Shown: positions 61,175 to 64,000 of the stretch, one piece after another
Numbering within the stretch: the stretch's first letter is position 1
Layout: every line of letters begins with the position of its first letter
DNA from: Theobroma cacao
Lineage: Eukaryota > Streptophyta > Magnoliopsida > Malvales > Malvaceae
Length of the DNA: 64,000 nucleotides
Assembly (NCBI RefSeq): GCF_000208745.1
Contig: NC_030859.1
Location: 8,921,679 to 8,985,678 of the forward strand
Reading direction: 5' to 3'
Notes under the pieces: model-generated
The model's database searches: none
The model's input: only the letters and a program-made list of their open reading frames with translations
What the model was told of the DNA's origin: nothing
Translations under genes and position numbers: made by a program

Positions 61175-62851
61175 TGATAACTCTATTATATAGAGTTATT
61201 ATGACACATTTTGGATGTTAAAATAGCTAAGTCATTGTGTTTTAACTCAATTATAGATAGCTTTTATGTTTTTAGTTAATTAGTTTAAAGCATGTTAACT
61301 TATTTCAATTCAAGTAATTATAGTTCATTTTTATGTTGAACGCCTTAATTTAAGCCAATACTGATTCAGTCCTTGTCTTTGTAGGTTTTCAAATGCATAA
61401 AGCGAAATGGTGGTGAACTATGCAATGGAGACTAAGTGCAGATTTTCACTGAACATGTTGCAATAATTCTAGCATAACTCAAGCTACAGAGTTTCAATTG
61501 ATGTGATTCTTAGACCATTGAAATGATAAGAGGCAGACCTACAACGTTCATGTCCACCATTTTTCCCATATCAGCCTCAAAGTAGGAGAAAGTCATGTTG
61601 CAAGATGAGGTACTGCAATAGTTTCTGCACCAAGGCAACACAAGAAAGTAGCGTCGCAGCCACATAGGATTCAAGGCCGTAGTGCCTAAAAGAGCAACAT
61701 TGCAGCCACACAAATTCCCGAGCACTCAACGCTGCGACGGCCATGGAGGAGGGCCATAGAACTAGTTGGAAGTTAGTGAAAAAAAAAGAAGTGTAGAGCG
61801 TTGTAACACTCAAGGACGAAGGCTATGGCACTCTAACATGTTTTACTGAAACACAGCCATTCAGGATTTTATTTTTTTGGGCTTTTTGGTGGCTATAAAT
61901 ATGTGATTTTCATCTAGCTGAAAAGGGAGGTCTCAAAAGGAAACAAACTGCAGTTTAGAAAGAAAGAAAGAAAAAGGTTCTACAAAAGAGGAAACGAGAA
62001 GAAAACGAAGACGATTAAAGATCGAGAATCGAGGTTAGCCTTGTTCTTTATTCTAGTTTTTCATTTCTCTCTTATTCTTTTAATTTAGAAATTATTTATT
62101 CTCTTGAAATTGTGATGTTTGTTAAAGAAATGACAATGAACTAAATTCTTTTTTTTAGGATTATGCTTTATTTCAATATGTAGTTTGAATATATAATTTT
62201 TTTTTTTTGCTTAGTATTAATGGGTATTGTATGGTTTATTCAAATCTATGTATAATGCTTTTCATTGCTTAATCACCAGTTGAAATGATTAGGGTCTCTA
62301 AATGCAACTTGATGAAGGGAATTTAGATTAGACCATTGATTTGAATAGCTCATGTTCGATTCACTTAGAGGTTAGGTGATAGATTCATACTAAGGATAGA
62401 CATATACCAAAATATAATAGGTGGCCAAATTAGAACATAAACTTAATGATCTTTTCTTAACTAATTTGCATAGACATGTGGAATTAATTTTGAAGAGTAT
62501 GTGTGCAAGAATCTCGACAAAGAGTTGTAAATAAAATTAGATTCTAGGTTAGTCATTCAATCTATTAATCTAAGTTTAAAGGAAGATATTAAATTTGAAC
62601 GAAATATTGAGAGACACCATGATCCTAGGTTTTTAAAGTAATAGTTTCTTTAGTAAACTTACATTTATATCTTTAGTTTAGTTTCAATAGTAAATTTTAC
62701 ATTAATTAAGTATTCAAAATCAAGTTGCTTGGATAGGATAAATTTTGTTTAAAATTTAATACCTAGTAAAAGTTTAAGGGCAAATCTCTATGGGATATGA
62801 CACTTGACTTACCTCTATATTACTTAAGCGATACTTATACTTGCGTGCGCA
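61175..62851 (+). repeat. Athila 3' LTR
   Basis: It begins TGATAACTCTATTATATAGA after the polypurine tract and ends ...cttgcgtgcgca, 1677 bp. It is homologous to the solo LTR at 49988 and to the minus-strand LTR at 27181-32281. The small open frames at 61510-61813 lie inside it and are chance frames. No primer-binding site follows, as expected for a 3' LTR. Confidence 0.8.
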
Positions 62852-63185
62852 AAATAAATAATAGAGGGTAAGCCGCTAGGATTGGCATATCAAGTATGCT
62901 CCCTACATGTGTTTTGAAGCTTATGAGTCCATAAATGATTGTAATTAGCAATCTTAAATATAAGTATGAAAGATTGATGAACATTGTAGTAAATTAATTA
63001 GATGTTTTTTTATGTACTTGTATGTATATATGATTGTGACTATGATCATTGAGGTTAGTTACTGGAACTTAAGAGATATGTTTAAAGTTTTGGACGTGCA
63101 TGAAATGGCTTGAATATGGTATGCTAAATTAACATGCTGCAAATAGATAAATCAAGTTATGCATTGGTATAATTATATATTCATA
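62852..63185. other. Flank right of the Athila LTR
   Basis: AT-rich text without coding potential. The phrase gggtaagccgctaggattgg looks repeat-derived but has no partner in the window. Confidence 0.4.
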
Positions 63186-63545
63186 TGAAAATTTAGGACC
63201 TAACTAAGGCTTGATATGTGAATAGCTAAAAAGAAAATTACACGCACACGTTTATGGATCGAGGTACAATCCATAATATCATATTGACAAGTATGTAGTA
63301 TCCAAAGGGAAACATATAGAAATGAATGGAGATGTTAGTCAATAACAGTTATTTAAATGCCTTGAGGAGGATTTGAGGCCTAACTAAAGGCTAATTTATA
63401 AATAGCTAAAAAAAAAGTGCATGCACACGTTTATGGACCAAGGTACAATCCATAATATCATCCTAACAAATATGTAATACAAAAAGGGAACATATAAAAA
63501 TGAATTGAGATGTTAGTAAATAACAATTATTTAAATGCCTTAAAG
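63186..63545. repeat. About 180-bp tandem dimer
   Basis: Two adjacent copies (about 63186-63366 and 63367-63545) share ggacctaactaaggct, 'gcacacgtttatgga', 'ggtacaatccataatatcat' and 'ttatttaaatgcctt' in the same order. The offset is 179-180 bp and identity is roughly 80-85%. The unit length is typical of plant satellites, but only two units are present. Confidence 0.85.
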
Positions 63546-64000
63546 AGATTGTGTTGAGTTTATATGCAGCAACTATCTATATATGTATATGATTAATTAT
63601 GTTTTGAGATATATTTTATACTTATTATTGTGTGCTAAGGGGCATGGTAGTTAAGCTCCATGTCATATGGTTGTTTTAATGCTATACGATACCCAAATAG
63701 TGAAGTATAAGCATAAGGGATGTGAAAACAATTAATGCCAATATGGCAACTTAGTTATTATAGAATCTAAAATCCAGAATTTCTGGTATCCGAAGGCATT
63801 GTAGGCCTCTCCCCCCTAATTTTCCAGTTATTAGGCAAATTCTATATTGGTTTGAAAGAGCCGTTAATAGTGGCAAAATCTCACACTTATGCATTTGCTT
63901 ATGGTAAAATCGCAATCTTGATAGATAGTGGACCCATGTTTTATTTTCTTATAATCTTTGATATACCGTTGGCATGATCATCTTAATGCATTAATCCAGA
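63546..64000 (+). other. Right-edge sequence, possible Ty3 protease relic
   Basis: The frame near 63905-63945 reads KIAILIDSGPMFYFL, reminiscent of the LIDSG(S/A)THNF protease box of Ty3 elements. The surrounding sequence gives no further support. Otherwise nothing is recognised before the window ends. Confidence 0.25.

Noticed and set aside
1..64000. tRNA, rRNA or CRISPR loci
   Set aside because: No cloverleaf with A and B boxes, no rRNA text and no regularly spaced repeat-spacer array was seen. The only tRNA-like signals are retrotransposon primer-binding sites.

Overview
This is a low-GC nuclear segment of a flowering-plant genome. It has intron-containing plant genes, GT-AG splice sites, AATAAA-type signals and a mass of LTR retrotransposons. 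The gene set fits a core eudicot. A Malvaceae-like source is possible, but I cannot prove it from the sequence.

Region 1 (1-21 kb) is gene-bearing. It starts with 479 bases of a large LTR, then an unrecognised set of coding-like exons on the minus strand (about 1.7-3.2 kb). Next come a CACTA-type transposon end abutting a Copia RNase H/3' LTR remnant (3.5-4.3 kb) and a 533-bp terminal-inverted-repeat element (4551-5083). Three confident host genes follow. The first is a DIR1-like lipid-transfer protein (6219-6575, +). The second is a two-exon plant AGC VIII kinase of the PINOID/PINOID2 type (7884-10874, -). The third is a six-exon alkaline/neutral invertase of the organellar (E-type) clade (12620-20295, -), whose exons add up to exactly 650 codons plus stop. 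Intron 1 of the invertase carries a decayed antisense Copia element. The three genes have unrelated roles (lipid signalling, auxin-carrier phosphorylation, sucrose cleavage) and do not form a functional cluster.

Region 2 (21-39 kb) is retrotransposon territory. A minus-strand Athila-like Ty3 element (5' LTR about 27181-32281, gag 26945-23102) is broken twice by giant LTR units of one family. One sits in gag (23615-26577, target duplication aactt) and one in its 5' LTR (27414-30738, target duplication gtcta). It adjoins a second minus-strand Ty3 element with a 2.8-kb 5' LTR (35965-38784), a primer-binding site, decayed gag/protease and a truncated 3' LTR.

Region 3 (39-64 kb) holds a Copia remnant (41479-42830, -) and a second Athila-like element on the plus strand (pol 42832-45742, late ORF about 58860-59830, 3' LTR 61175-62851). 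The middle of that element is split by at least four nested LTR insertions (46544-58850). The right end has a roughly 180-bp tandem dimer. No host gene was found right of about 21 kb.

The most interesting signal is that related giant LTR units occur in 'long' and 'short' forms. The short form ends exactly where the long form carries an internal polypurine-tract-like run followed by TG. This suggests alternative plus-strand priming inside an LTR.
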